Origin: Caenispirillum bisanense
GTDB lineage: Bacteria; Pseudomonadota; Alphaproteobacteria; Rhodospirillales; Rhodospirillaceae
Direction of reading: 5' to 3'
Length of the DNA stretch: 64,000 bases
NCBI RefSeq assembly: GCF_900230255.1
Contig: NZ_OCNJ01000005.1
Coordinates: 186,001-250,000, forward strand
A program made the translations under genes and the position numbers. Below, in pieces: positions 45,279-54,257 of this stretch. The notes below the pieces were generated by a model, which ran no database searches, was not told the origin of the DNA, and worked only from the letters and a program-made list of their open reading frames with translations. Numbering within the stretch: position 1 is the first letter of the stretch; each line of letters starts with the position of its first letter.

Positions 45279-47033
45279 TCAGGCCGCGGCGGCGGAGGCG
45301 CGCAGGGCTTCGGTGGCGGCCGTGTCGACGGCGAGCGTGGCGGCATCGAGCACGACGCCGTATTCCGCCCGCGCCGCGGCCACCGACACCAGGCCGTCGC
45401 GCACGTCGGCGACCACCTGCGCCACCGGCCGCGCCATCGGATCGCCGTAGCCGCCGCCGCCGGGGTTGCGGTTGGCCACGCGCTCGCCGGGCTGCACGGT
45501 GGTGATGAGGTTCTTGCGGTGCTCCTCCGTCCGGCCGTGGCGGTCGATGAGGATGCGGCCGAGCTTGGGCTCCTCCAGCGCATTGCGGGCACCCGCCGCG
45601 CCCTGGGTGGCGATGCGGCGGCCTTCACCGAAGGCGACGACGGTCATCTCGTGGCCGAGGGGCTCCACTTCCCACACGGTGCCCGAGCCACCGCGATGGA
45701 GGCCGGCCCCGCCGCTGTCCTCCATGAGGCCGTAGCGATGGATGACGATGGGGTAGGAGTATTCCAGCAGCTCGACGTCGCCGGAGCTGAGGGCACCGAA
45801 GCAGCACAGCGGGCCGCAGGCGTGCCAGCCGTCCATGTGCTGGGTCGCGCCGGCACCCGAGATGATGGAGGCCAGCACCATGGTCACGTATTCCTCGCCG
45901 GTGCGCGGATCGCGGCCGGCGATGTTGATGCCGCTGGCGTGCCCCCACGAGGCCGACACCCGCTCCGGCGCTGCCTTCTCGAAGGCGAGGCGCACGGCGT
46001 CGGTCAGGGTCTCCATGGGCGTCGTCGTGCAGTTGGCGTGCGGTGCCGGCTCCTTGGCGTTGCAGAGCGTGCCGTGGGCGCCGAGGTCGACGCTCACGCA
46101 GCGGTACAGGCCCTCGTTGTAGGGCGGCGGCAGCTGGGCGAACATCATCAGGCCGAGGTAGACGCCCGACATGGAGTTGCCGGCGTAGGAGTTGATGAAG
46201 TACGGAATCTGCGGCGGGCTTTCGATGGCGATATGACAGGCGTCGCCGGCGATCTCCACCGTCGCCGTGATCTCCATGTCGCCGAAGCCGTGGCCGGCGT
46301 CCTCCAGCACGGCGGTGCCGGTGTAGACGCCGTCGGGCACGGCGGCGATGAGCGACCGCATGTGGCGGTCGGCCATGGCCTTCAGTTCCTCGATGCAGGC
46401 GCGCACCGTCTCGACGCCGTACTTGTCGAGCAGGGCCACCAGGTTGCGCTCGCCCACCCGGCAGGCGCCGTACTGGGCGTTGAGGTCGCCTTCCTGGTCG
46501 CGGCGCGCGCGCATGTTGGTCAGCAGCAGGTTGACCACGTCGTCGCGGCGGCGCCCCTTATCCCACAGCTTCACCGGCGGGATGCGCAGTCCCTCGGCGT
46601 AGATTTCCTTGGCGTCGGGGTTGTAGCCGGCCGGCACCGGGCCGCCGATGTCGGTCAGGTGGCCCTTGCACACCGTCCAGAACACCAGCTCGCCCTGATA
46701 GAACACCGGCTTGTACATGCAGCAGTCGATGATGTGACTGCCGGCATGGGCGGGATCGTTGTGATAGATGACGTCGCCGTCGTGGATGTCGTCACCGAAG
46801 AACTCGGCCACCGCCTTCATGGCGGGGATCAGCGAACCCAGGTGGATGGGGATGTCCTGGCCTTGCAGGATCATTTCCGGGTGATGGTCGAACAGGGCGT
46901 TGCTGTAGTCGTGTGCGAGGTTGAAGACGCTCGACCGCCCGGTCTTTTCCAGCGTCACGGTCATCTCCCGCTGCGCGGTTTCGAGGGCGCCTCGAACCAC
47001 CGCGAGGGTGATGGGGTCGACGGTACCAGTCAT
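45279..47033 (-). CDS. hyuB: Hydantoinase B/oxoprolinase family subunit B
   Basis: A 584-residue HyuB/OplB family protein. Family blocks include VVRGALETAQREMTVTLEKTGRSSVFNLAHDYSNALFD, DGDVIYHNDPAHAGSHIIDCCMYKPVFYQGELVFWTVCKGHLTDIGG, SYAGNSMSGVYLG, and the C-terminal GGGYGDPMARP (the typical G-G-G-x-G-D-P). The start ATG has CAGGAGGCACC ahead, a strong ribosome binding site. It pairs with HyuA. It follows the ABC transporter genes after 144 bp with no strong terminator, so it is probably in the same operon. Confidence 0.93.
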   Translation of the reverse strand: MTGTVDPITLAVVRGALETAQREMTVTLEKTGRSSVFNLAHDYSNALFDHHPEMILQGQDIPIHLGSLIPAMKAVAEFFGDDIHDGDVIYHNDPAHAGSHIIDCCMYKPVFYQGELVFWTVCKGHLTDIGGPVPAGYNPDAKEIYAEGLRIPPVKLWDKGRRRDDVVNLLLTNMRARRDQEGDLNAQYGACRVGERNLVALLDKYGVETVRACIEELKAMADRHMRSLIAAVPDGVYTGTAVLEDAGHGFGDMEITATVEIAGDACHIAIESPPQIPYFINSYAGNSMSGVYLGLMMFAQLPPPYNEGLYRCVSVDLGAHGTLCNAKEPAPHANCTTTPMETLTDAVRLAFEKAAPERVSASWGHASGINIAGRDPRTGEEYVTMVLASIISGAGATQHMDGWHACGPLCCFGALSSGDVELLEYSYPIVIHRYGLMEDSGGAGLHRGGSGTVWEVEPLGHEMTVVAFGEGRRIATQGAAGARNALEEPKLGRILIDRHGRTEEHRKNLITTVQPGERVANRNPGGGGYGDPMARPVAQVVADVRDGLVSVAAARAEYGVVLDAATLAVDTAATEALRASAAAA

Positions 47034-47177
47034 GGTGCCTCCTGTTGGGACTGCGTTCTTTTTTTGTCGTGGAGCGGCGGCGGATCTGCGCCCGCCAGCC
47101 TCTTCCGTCACGGTAGCGTCACGATCGGTCGGTCGGCTTGCCGGCCAGCGCAGGGTCTGTTGACGCCGAGCGAAGGC

Positions 47178-48182
47178 TCATCGTCCGCCGCCGGTGCGCA
47201 GGCGGTCGGCCACCACGGCGGCGACGATGACGCAGCCGAGCACGATGGCCTGGACGTTGCCGTCGACGCGGGTGAGGTTCATGCCGTTGGCGAGCACGGT
47301 GACGAACAGCGCGCCCAGCACCGCGGCCCCCACCCCGCCGGCCCCGCCGCGCAGGCTGGCGCCGCCGACGACGGCTGCGGCGATGCTCTCCAGCGTCAGG
47401 GTGCCGCCGAGGTTGGGTTCTCCGGTGCCGGTACGGGCGGTGAGCAGGAGGGCGCCGATGCCTGCCAGCAGGGAACACAGGGCATAGGCGCCGACCAGCA
47501 CCGCCCGCACCGGCACCCCCGCCACTTCGGCCGCCCGTGGGTTGCCCCCGACGAGGTAGAGCGAGCGGCCGAAGACGGTATGGTGCAGAAGGGCATAGAG
47601 CAGGCCCGCGACCCCCAGCGCCACCAGCACCGGCGCCGGAATGCCGAGGGGCGCTGCGGCATAGAACAGCGTGGTGAAGGTGTCCGGCAGGCCGGCCACG
47701 GGGCGGCCGTCGGACAGCAGGGACGCGAGGCCGAGGCAGACGTTCAGCATGCCGAGCGTCGCCACGAAGGGGCTCACCCGCAGCCACGCCACCACGGCGC
47801 CGTTGACCGCCCCGATGGCGGCGGCGAGTGCGAGACCGCCGACGATGCCCGCCAGCGTTCCCGCCGCCCCGCCGAAACTCCCCGTCAACAGCAGAGCGGC
47901 GAAGACGCTGACCGTCGACACGGCGGTGCCGAGCGACAGGTCGAAGCCGCGCGTCAGCAGCACCACCACCTGGGCCAGGGCGAACAGCGTCAGGTAGCTC
48001 GCCTGTACGACCACGTTGAGCAGGTTGTCGCCGGCCAGCATGCGCGGCTCGGCCACCGTGAAGGCGGCGACCATCACCACCAGGGCCGCCGGCAAACCGA
48101 GGCGCCGCACCAGGGAGCCGGCGGCCGGCATGGCGGCCGGCGACGCGACCGTGGCGGTCGAGGGAACGGGGGTCTCAGTCAC
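47178..48182 (-). CDS. ABC transporter permease 2, operon B
   Basis: A 334-residue BPD_transp_2 permease with GDNLLNVVVQASYLTLFALAQVVVLLTRGFDLSLGTAVS, VNGAVVAWLRVSPFVATLGMLN and LTARTGTGEPNLGGTLTLESIAAAVVGGASLRGG. It starts with GTG overlapping the previous permease stop by 8 bp. Two non-identical permeases suggest a heterodimeric channel, unlike operon A, which has one permease gene. Last transporter gene before hyuB. Confidence 0.9.
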   Translation of the reverse strand: MTETPVPSTATVASPAAMPAAGSLVRRLGLPAALVVMVAAFTVAEPRMLAGDNLLNVVVQASYLTLFALAQVVVLLTRGFDLSLGTAVSTVSVFAALLLTGSFGGAAGTLAGIVGGLALAAAIGAVNGAVVAWLRVSPFVATLGMLNVCLGLASLLSDGRPVAGLPDTFTTLFYAAAPLGIPAPVLVALGVAGLLYALLHHTVFGRSLYLVGGNPRAAEVAGVPVRAVLVGAYALCSLLAGIGALLLTARTGTGEPNLGGTLTLESIAAAVVGGASLRGGAGGVGAAVLGALFVTVLANGMNLTRVDGNVQAIVLGCVIVAAVVADRLRTGGGR

Positions 48183-49200
48183 GGATCTGCCTCCGCTTGG
48201 CGAGTTCGTCGATGGCGACGGCGGCGACCAGCACCACCCCCAGCACGATGAGCTGCAGCTTGCTGTCCACCCGCAGCAGGTTCATGGCGTTGGTGACGAT
48301 GGCGAGGAAGACGGCGGCCACCGCCACCCGCTCCACCCGCCCGACGCCGCCCCGCAGGCTGGTGCCGGCGATGACGGCGGCGGCGATGCTCTGCAACGTC
48401 AGGTCGAGGCCGCCGAGGTTCGCCTGGCCGGACCCGACGCGGGCCGTCAGCACGAGGCCGGTCACGGCGGCGAGCAGGCCGCTCGCCACATAGGCGCCGA
48501 CGAGGTGGCGGCGGGTGGCGATGCCGCTCACCAGCGCCGCCTGCGGGTTGCCGCCGATGGCGTGCAGATGGCGGCCGGCCACCGTGCGGGTCTGCGCCAG
48601 CCACACCAGCGCCACCACCGCCGCCGCCACGAAGACCGAGGCCGGCACGCCGAACCAGAGGGCGCGGCCGAAGTCGCGCACCAGGGCTTCCGGCAGGCCG
48701 TAGACGGGGATGCCGTTGGTCAGCAGCAGCGCCAGACCGCCGACGATGGACATGGTGCCGAGGGTCACCATGAAGGGCGACACCCGCAGCAGCACCACGC
48801 AGGCCCCGTTCACCAGCCCGACCACGGCGCCGACCGCGAGGCCGGCAACGAGGCCGACAGCGATGACGGTCGCCGGCGCCTCGGGCAGCGCCGCGCCCAG
48901 TGCCGCCATGACCGAGGCCGAGACGGTGCTGGTCAGGGCGACGACGGCACCGACCGACAGGTCGAACCCGCCGGAGATCAGCACGATCATCTGCCCCGCC
49001 GCGATGATGGCGAGGAAGGAGGCTGCCCGCAGGATGTTCAGCAGGTTCATGAGGCCGAAGAACCGCGGCTCCAGGATGCCGACGACGACCACCGCCGCCA
49101 CCAGCAGCAGCGGCAGCAGGCCGATGGCGGCCATCAGGCGCAGGGCGCGTTCGTCGGGCCGCAGGGGGACGGGCGGATGGTCGAGGGGACGCACGCTCAT
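48175..49200 (-). CDS. ABC transporter permease 1, operon B
   Basis: A 341-residue BPD_transp_2 permease, with LMNLLNILRAASFLAIIAAGQMIVLISGGFDLSVGAVVAL, VNGACVVLLRVSPFMVTLGTMSIVGGLALL and SLRGGVGRVERVAVAAVFLA. The start ATG overlaps the ATPase stop (ATGA). It is more similar in its motifs to the operon A permease (GGFDLSVGA, LRGGxGRVE) than is permease 2. The predicted partner is the second permease. Confidence 0.91.
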   Translation of the reverse strand: MSVRPLDHPPVPLRPDERALRLMAAIGLLPLLLVAAVVVVGILEPRFFGLMNLLNILRAASFLAIIAAGQMIVLISGGFDLSVGAVVALTSTVSASVMAALGAALPEAPATVIAVGLVAGLAVGAVVGLVNGACVVLLRVSPFMVTLGTMSIVGGLALLLTNGIPVYGLPEALVRDFGRALWFGVPASVFVAAAVVALVWLAQTRTVAGRHLHAIGGNPQAALVSGIATRRHLVGAYVASGLLAAVTGLVLTARVGSGQANLGGLDLTLQSIAAAVIAGTSLRGGVGRVERVAVAAVFLAIVTNAMNLLRVDSKLQLIVLGVVLVAAVAIDELAKRRQIRD

Positions 49201-50783
49201 GACGCCACGCCCTCCCGCCCGGTGCGGCCATCGCCGGTTTCGGCGAAGAAGCAGGACAGGATCGCCTGCTCGGTCAGGTCGGCGCCCGACAGTTCCGCGA
49301 TCATGCGGCTGCGATGCATGACGTAGACGCGGTTGGACAAGTGGAGCACTTCCGGCAGTTCCGACGACACCAGCACGATGGCCGCGCCGCCTTCCGCCAG
49401 TTCCTTCAGGACCGCGTAGAGGTCGGCCTTGGCGCCGACGTCGATGCCGACGGTGGGCTCGTCGAACAGGAAGACCTGGGTGTCGCGCACCAGGCCGCGG
49501 GCCAGCACCACCTTCTGGCGGTTGCCGCCCGACAGGGCGCCTACCGGCCGTTCGATGTGCGCCGGCCGCAGGGCCAGGCGCTCCACCGTGCGCTGGATCA
49601 GGCCGCGCTCGCCGGCCCGCCGCAGCACGCCGCCGCGGGCGATGGCGGCCTCGTCGAGCGCCGCCATGGAGGCGTTCTCGCGGATCGGCCGCTCCAGCGC
49701 CAGCCCCTCCGCCACCCGGTCGGACGGGAAGTAGCACAGGCCCTGCCGCAAGGCGCGAGCCGGCGACGGATGCCGGAAGGTCTCGCCGAACAGCCGGACC
49801 TCGCCGCCCTCCAGGGGGCACAGGCCATACGCGGCGCGCACCAGTTCCGACTTGCCGCAGCCGACCAGCCCGGCGATGCCGGTGATCTCGCCCCGGCGGG
49901 CCACGAAGTCGGCGCCCTGGACGCTGCGGTCGGCGGTGGTGAGGCCGCGCAGTTCCAGCGCCGCCTCCCCCGGCCGGTGCTGGATGTGCGGGAACAGCAC
50001 CTCGACCTTGCGGCCGGTCATGAGTTCCACCAGCGCCTCCTCCGTCACCCCCGCCATGGGCAGGGTGCGGACGTGGCGGCCGTCGCGCAGCACGGTGATG
50101 CGGTCGCCCAGGCGACGGATTTCCGGCATGCGGTGCGAGACGTAGATGATCGCCACGCCCTCGGCCCGCAGGCGCTCGATCAGGCCGAACAGCTTTTCCG
50201 TCTCGCTTTCGGTCAGCGAGGCGGTGGGCTCGTCGAGGATCAGCACGCGCGGCTCGGCCAGCAGCGCCTTGGCGATCTCGGCCATCTGCTGGTGCGCCCG
50301 CGACAGGGTGGCGACAGTGCGCGCCGGGTCGAGGTCGAAGCCCAGGTCGGCGATGATGCGCCGTGCCTCGGCCCGCATGGCGCGCCGGTCGAGGAAGCCG
50401 AGGCGGCGCGGCTCGCGGCCGAGGAACAGGTTGTCCTCGACCGTCAGGTTGGGCGCCAGCGAGAATTCCTGGAACACCGGACAGATGCCCAGCGCACGGG
50501 CGCGCTGCGGCGTCAGGGCGCCGGCCGGCATTCCGTCGATGAGGTAGTCGCCGGCGTCAGCGGCGAAGGTGCCGGCGATGACGTTGATGAGGGTGGACTT
50601 GCCGGCGCCGTTCTCGCCGAGCAGCACATGCACTTCGCCCGGCCGCACGTCCAGCGAGACACCGTCGAGCGCCCGCACGCCGGGGAAGCACTTCACGATC
50701 CCCCGCAGCGACAGGACCGGCGCCGCGGAGGCGGTCCCCGGCGCCACTGGCGCCGGGGCTGTGGGCAGAGGCGCCACCGCCAT
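49197..50783 (-). CDS. ABC transporter double ATP-binding protein, operon B
   Basis: A 528-residue double ABC ATPase. Domain 1 has GENGAGKST, variant signature TLSRAHQQMAEIAKAL and LILDEPTASL. Domain 2 has GLVGCGKSE, ALSGGNRQK and LFDEPTVGID. A short Ala/Pro-rich extension precedes the first domain. The ATG at 50783 is used; a GTG at 50792 that overlaps the binding-protein stop (GTGA) is equally possible. It is paralogous to the operon A ATPase. Confidence 0.92.
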   Translation of the reverse strand: MAVAPLPTAPAPVAPGTASAAPVLSLRGIVKCFPGVRALDGVSLDVRPGEVHVLLGENGAGKSTLINVIAGTFAADAGDYLIDGMPAGALTPQRARALGICPVFQEFSLAPNLTVEDNLFLGREPRRLGFLDRRAMRAEARRIIADLGFDLDPARTVATLSRAHQQMAEIAKALLAEPRVLILDEPTASLTESETEKLFGLIERLRAEGVAIIYVSHRMPEIRRLGDRITVLRDGRHVRTLPMAGVTEEALVELMTGRKVEVLFPHIQHRPGEAALELRGLTTADRSVQGADFVARRGEITGIAGLVGCGKSELVRAAYGLCPLEGGEVRLFGETFRHPSPARALRQGLCYFPSDRVAEGLALERPIRENASMAALDEAAIARGGVLRRAGERGLIQRTVERLALRPAHIERPVGALSGGNRQKVVLARGLVRDTQVFLFDEPTVGIDVGAKADLYAVLKELAEGGAAIVLVSSELPEVLHLSNRVYVMHRSRMIAELSGADLTEQAILSCFFAETGDGRTGREGVAS

Positions 50784-50788
50784 GGCCG

Positions 50789-51877
50789 TCACCGGGCCGA
50801 GACGGTGTAGGACGGACGCCAGTCGGCCGGCGCCAGCACGAGGTCGAGGTTGATGGCGTCGGCCGTCTTGCGCGTCACCACTTCCGGCACCGGCTGGGCG
50901 AAGGCCATGACCTCGGCCCCTTCCAGCGCGCGCACCGCCATGTCGACGGCGATGCGCCCCTGCAGCACCGGATACTGGGTGGCGAAGCCGGCGATCTCGT
51001 CGCGCTTCATGGCGTCGAGCATCGCCTGGTTCTCGTAGGTGGACATGATGAGCACGTCGTCCCGTCCCGCTTCCATGGCGGCCCCGATGGCGGCCTCGGC
51101 GGTGGGGGCGGTGCCCCACACGACGGTCATGTCCGGGTAGGCCTGCAGGGCGTCCTGCACCAGTTGCTGCTGCACGGCGACACCGGTATCGCCGAACTTC
51201 TCGTCCAGCACGGTGACGGCGGAGCCGGCGACGGCCTGCTTGAAGCCGTCGTTGTAGGCTTCCGCCCAGCCCGATCCGGCCGGGCCGGGGAAGGTGACGA
51301 CCTTGCCGCCCTCGGCGCCCAGGTGATCCACCAGATAGCGGCCGGTCTGGGCGCTCATGGTCGGGAAGTCGACGAAGATCTTGCCGTTGGTGGCGGCCTC
51401 GGCCATGGGGTTGACGGCACCGACGACGGCGACGCCGGCGGCGCGCGCCTCGGCGATCTTCTGCGCGAGCCCGGCTTCCGAGATGGCGCCGACGATGACC
51501 GCATCCGCCCCGGCGGCGCGGCAATCATCGAACTGCGACAACTGGCGCGGCAGGTTGGAATAGCCGCCGGCCTCGTAGAGGGTCATGCCGATGTTCTGGC
51601 GCTGCGCCTCGCTGACGATGCCGTAGGCGACGGCGACCCAGAAGCTGTCCTTCATGTGCGGGAACAGCACGCAGACCGACCACGGCTTGCTGGCCTTGTC
51701 GAGCGGCACGTAGTCGACGACGGGCTTGTCGGCCTTGGCGGCATCAATCACCTTGGCCGGCCACCAGGGCGCAGGGACCGGCTCGGCAGCGGCGGCCGGA
51801 GCGGACACGATGGCGGAGGCGAGGCAAAGGGTTCCGAGCACCGCGAATGCGGCGCCGGGCTTGTGCGAGGATCGCAT
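50789..51877 (-). CDS. TorT-family periplasmic binding protein, operon B
   Basis: A 362-residue exported protein with a signal peptide ending about AAAA-EPVP. The mature part has VCVLFPHMKDSFWVAVAYGIVSEAQRQNIGMTLYEAGGYSNLPRQLSQFDDCRAAGADAVIVGAIS, clearly homologous to the operon A binding protein and to TorT. W-W-P and KPWSVC near the N terminus are also TorT-like. First gene of operon B, with GGGAGA upstream of the ATG. Ligand is unknown; a lactam or hydantoin is inferred from the downstream hyuBA. Confidence 0.87.
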   Translation of the reverse strand: MRSSHKPGAAFAVLGTLCLASAIVSAPAAAAEPVPAPWWPAKVIDAAKADKPVVDYVPLDKASKPWSVCVLFPHMKDSFWVAVAYGIVSEAQRQNIGMTLYEAGGYSNLPRQLSQFDDCRAAGADAVIVGAISEAGLAQKIAEARAAGVAVVGAVNPMAEAATNGKIFVDFPTMSAQTGRYLVDHLGAEGGKVVTFPGPAGSGWAEAYNDGFKQAVAGSAVTVLDEKFGDTGVAVQQQLVQDALQAYPDMTVVWGTAPTAEAAIGAAMEAGRDDVLIMSTYENQAMLDAMKRDEIAGFATQYPVLQGRIAVDMAVRALEGAEVMAFAQPVPEVVTRKTADAINLDLVLAPADWRPSYTVSAR

Positions 51878-52289
51878 GGATGAAGTCTCCCATTCCGCGG
51901 CGCTCAGACGGCACCGGCGGGCGAGGTTTGTGGTCCGGCCGGATGGACCGGTGACGGCGAAGCGACGGCTCCGGCAGGAGCCCCTGTTCACGGTTTCTTG
52001 TTTCCCGCCGGCCACGACCGACCGGCGGGTGATGCTCTACGGCATGATTGGAAAGGCTAAGTCAGGGCGGCGCCGGGCGTCTTGTCATCGAGCGCACGGC
52101 GGACAGGCATTGAGCGCACGCCCGATGGGTGAACGCGCTTCACCGTGTCGTGGGCGAGGATGATGGGGTCTCCCGGTGCCCGGAAAGGACCTGTGCGGCA
52201 AGCCGCCGCAGAAGGGCTCCGCTACATGGCGATCATGCGGCGGGCCGGTGTCGGCACCACCGGGCACTGAAGTCATGACCAGCGTTAAG
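51878..52289. other. Intergenic region upstream of operon B
   Basis: About 410 bp without a credible gene; together with the following hairpin it forms a 498-bp gap. It should contain the operon B promoter on the minus strand, but no hexamer pair convincing enough to call was found. A mildly AT-rich patch is at 52030-52065. Open frames here are short, Arg-rich shadows. Confidence 0.4.
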
Positions 52290-52322
52290 CCCTTCAGCCC
52301 GGCGATTGGCCGGGCTGAAGGG
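52290..52322 (-). terminator. Terminator of the chemoreceptor gene
   Basis: Perfect 14-bp stem cccttcagcccggc / gccgggctgaaggg with loop gattg, 54 bp beyond the MCP stop on the minus strand, followed by CTTAACG. Confidence 0.75.
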
Positions 52323-52375
52323 GTGGCGGGTGATGCGCCAGCAGGCCTCCGGCAGGGGACCGGCGGCCCCGCACC

Positions 52376-54067
52376 TCAAGCAGCGCGGATGTCGGCCAGG
52401 AAGCCTTCCACCGTCGCCTTCATCCGTTCCGAGCGTTCGGCGAGGCGGCGGCTGACGTCCAGGACTTCGCCGGCCGAGCGGCCGGTGACCGAGGCGGCGT
52501 CGGAGACGCCGGCGATGTTCTGCGTCACCTGGTCGGTGCCGCTGGCCGCTTCCTGCACGTTGCGCGCGATCTCCTGCGTCGCGGCGGACTGCTCCTCCAC
52601 CGCCGAGGCGATGGTGGCGGAAGCCTCGGCCACCGTACCGATCTGGCGCGACAGGCGGTCCATGGCGGCGACGGCTTCGTCGGTCTCGCCCTGGATGCGC
52701 TGGATCATGCCGGTGATGTCCTCGGTCGCCCGCGCCGTCTGGGCCGCCAGGCTCTTCACTTCGTTGGCGACCACCGCGAAGCCCTTGCCGGCGTCGCCGG
52801 CGCGCGCCGCCTCGATGGTGGCGTTGAGCGCCAGCAGGTTGGTCTGGCTGGCGATGTCGGTGATGAGGCCGACCACGGTGCCGATCTCGGCCGCCGCCGT
52901 CGCCAGCCCGCCGACGATGTCGAGGGTGCGGCGGGCCGCCTCGGCGGCGTCCTCGGACACGGTGTTGGACTGGTGCACCTGGCGGCCGATCTCCTGGATC
53001 GACGCCGCCAGTTCCTCGGTCGCCGCCGACACGTTCTGCACGTTCGCGCCCGCCTGGTCGGCCGCCGCCGCCACGGTCGTCGACTGCCGGTTGGTGAGAT
53101 CGGCCGTTTCCGCCATGGACCGCGCCGTCGCCTCCATTTCCGTGGCCGCTTCCGCCAGGTTGGAAAGCAGGGCCGCCGCCTCCTGGTCGAAGTGGGAGAT
53201 CAGCGCCTCCACGCGCTCGGCGCGGGCCACCTTCTCGGCCTGTTCGCGCGCCTCCAGTTCGGCGAGGCGGCGGCGCTCCTGGGCGTTCTCCTTGAAGACG
53301 GCCATGGCGCCGGCGATGGTGCCGATCTCGTCGCCGCGGCCGGTGCCGTAGATCTCGGCATCGAGGTCGTCGTGCGCGAGACGCTGCAGACTGTCGACCG
53401 ACCGCTTCAGGGGCAGGACGATGCCGTAGCGCGAGACGGCGATGCCGGCGAAGAGGCCCAGCGCTACGCCGAGCGCCGCGATGGCGATCACCAGCCAGCG
53501 GGTGGCGGCCGCGGTTTCCGCCTGGGCGGTCGTCAGGGTGTCCACCCGTTCCGAGAACAGCTGGCTGAAGGCGCGGATGTCGGTCTCCAGCCCCTCGGAC
53601 AAGGCGCGCGACTGCCGCACGAGGTCGACCAGGGCGCGATGGTCCTCAGACAGGTCGGCATTGCCCTGCAACTGGCGGGCGGCGGCCGTGGAAGCGGCGA
53701 CGGACGCCACATAGGCCTGATAGTCGGCTTCGATGCGGGCGAGCGCGTCGCGGTGCTCGGAACCGGCGGTTTCCTTCAGGCGCGCGAGGCGCCGCTCGAA
53801 ACCGTCGCGCGCCTCGCCGATGCTCGACAACGCCCGCTCCAGGCTCTCGGGCGTCGCGGCGTAGCGGTATTCGCCCTGGCTGATCTCGATGACGTTGCGG
53901 TGCATGTTGGCCGCGTCGCGCATGGCGTCGGCCCCGGCCGACATGCGCTCGCCGGCGCCGCGGATGGTTTCCACGCCCCACAGGCCGGCGACGGCGACGC
54001 CGGTGATGATGGCGGCCATGAGGCCGATGACGAGCAGGATCTTCTTGGAAATGGACCAGTCGGCCAT
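52376..54067 (-). CDS. Methyl-accepting chemotaxis protein
   Basis: A 563-residue transmembrane chemoreceptor. TM1 is about residues 11-31 ([21 protein letters not shown]), a helical periplasmic domain of about 155 residues follows, TM2 is near residues 189-209 ([21 protein letters not shown]), then HAMP and the signalling domain with the hairpin tip [42 protein letters not shown]. The start MADWSISKK has CGGGAGATCC upstream. It lies 190 bp downstream of boxR on the same strand, so sensing benzoate or a related aromatic acid is a reasonable but unproven inference. Confidence 0.93.
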   Translation of the reverse strand: MADWSISKKILLVIGLMAAIITGVAVAGLWGVETIRGAGERMSAGADAMRDAANMHRNVIEISQGEYRYAATPESLERALSSIGEARDGFERRLARLKETAGSEHRDALARIEADYQAYVASVAASTAAARQLQGNADLSEDHRALVDLVRQSRALSEGLETDIRAFSQLFSERVDTLTTAQAETAAATRWLVIAIAALGVALGLFAGIAVSRYGIVLPLKRSVDSLQRLAHDDLDAEIYGTGRGDEIGTIAGAMAVFKENAQERRRLAELEAREQAEKVARAERVEALISHFDQEAAALLSNLAEAATEMEATARSMAETADLTNRQSTTVAAAADQAGANVQNVSAATEELAASIQEIGRQVHQSNTVSEDAAEAARRTLDIVGGLATAAAEIGTVVGLITDIASQTNLLALNATIEAARAGDAGKGFAVVANEVKSLAAQTARATEDITGMIQRIQGETDEAVAAMDRLSRQIGTVAEASATIASAVEEQSAATQEIARNVQEAASGTDQVTQNIAGVSDAASVTGRSAGEVLDVSRRLAERSERMKATVEGFLADIRAA

Positions 54068-54158
54068 GAGGATCTCCCGGAATGCGGATGCACTGGACGC
54101 TGGCACGGGGCCAGCCGTGGCGGCTGGGATGCCACGCGGGACAGTACGGCCGTTCGGG

Positions 54159-54173
54159 AAAGGTCGGACCTTT
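54159..54173. promoter_or_regulatory. 15-bp perfect palindrome upstream of the chemoreceptor gene
   Basis: AAAGGTC-G-GACCTTT, 92 bp upstream of the MCP start and within the 190-bp boxR-MCP gap. Candidate regulator site; identity unknown and unrelated to the TGCA boxes of the box locus. Confidence 0.45.
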
Positions 54174-54257
54174 GTGACAAGGTATACGGGCCGGTGCTTT
54201 CGGCACCGTTTCGTATCCCCTGCTGCCCTACGAAAGGATAGGGGCCCTGGCGCCGCC

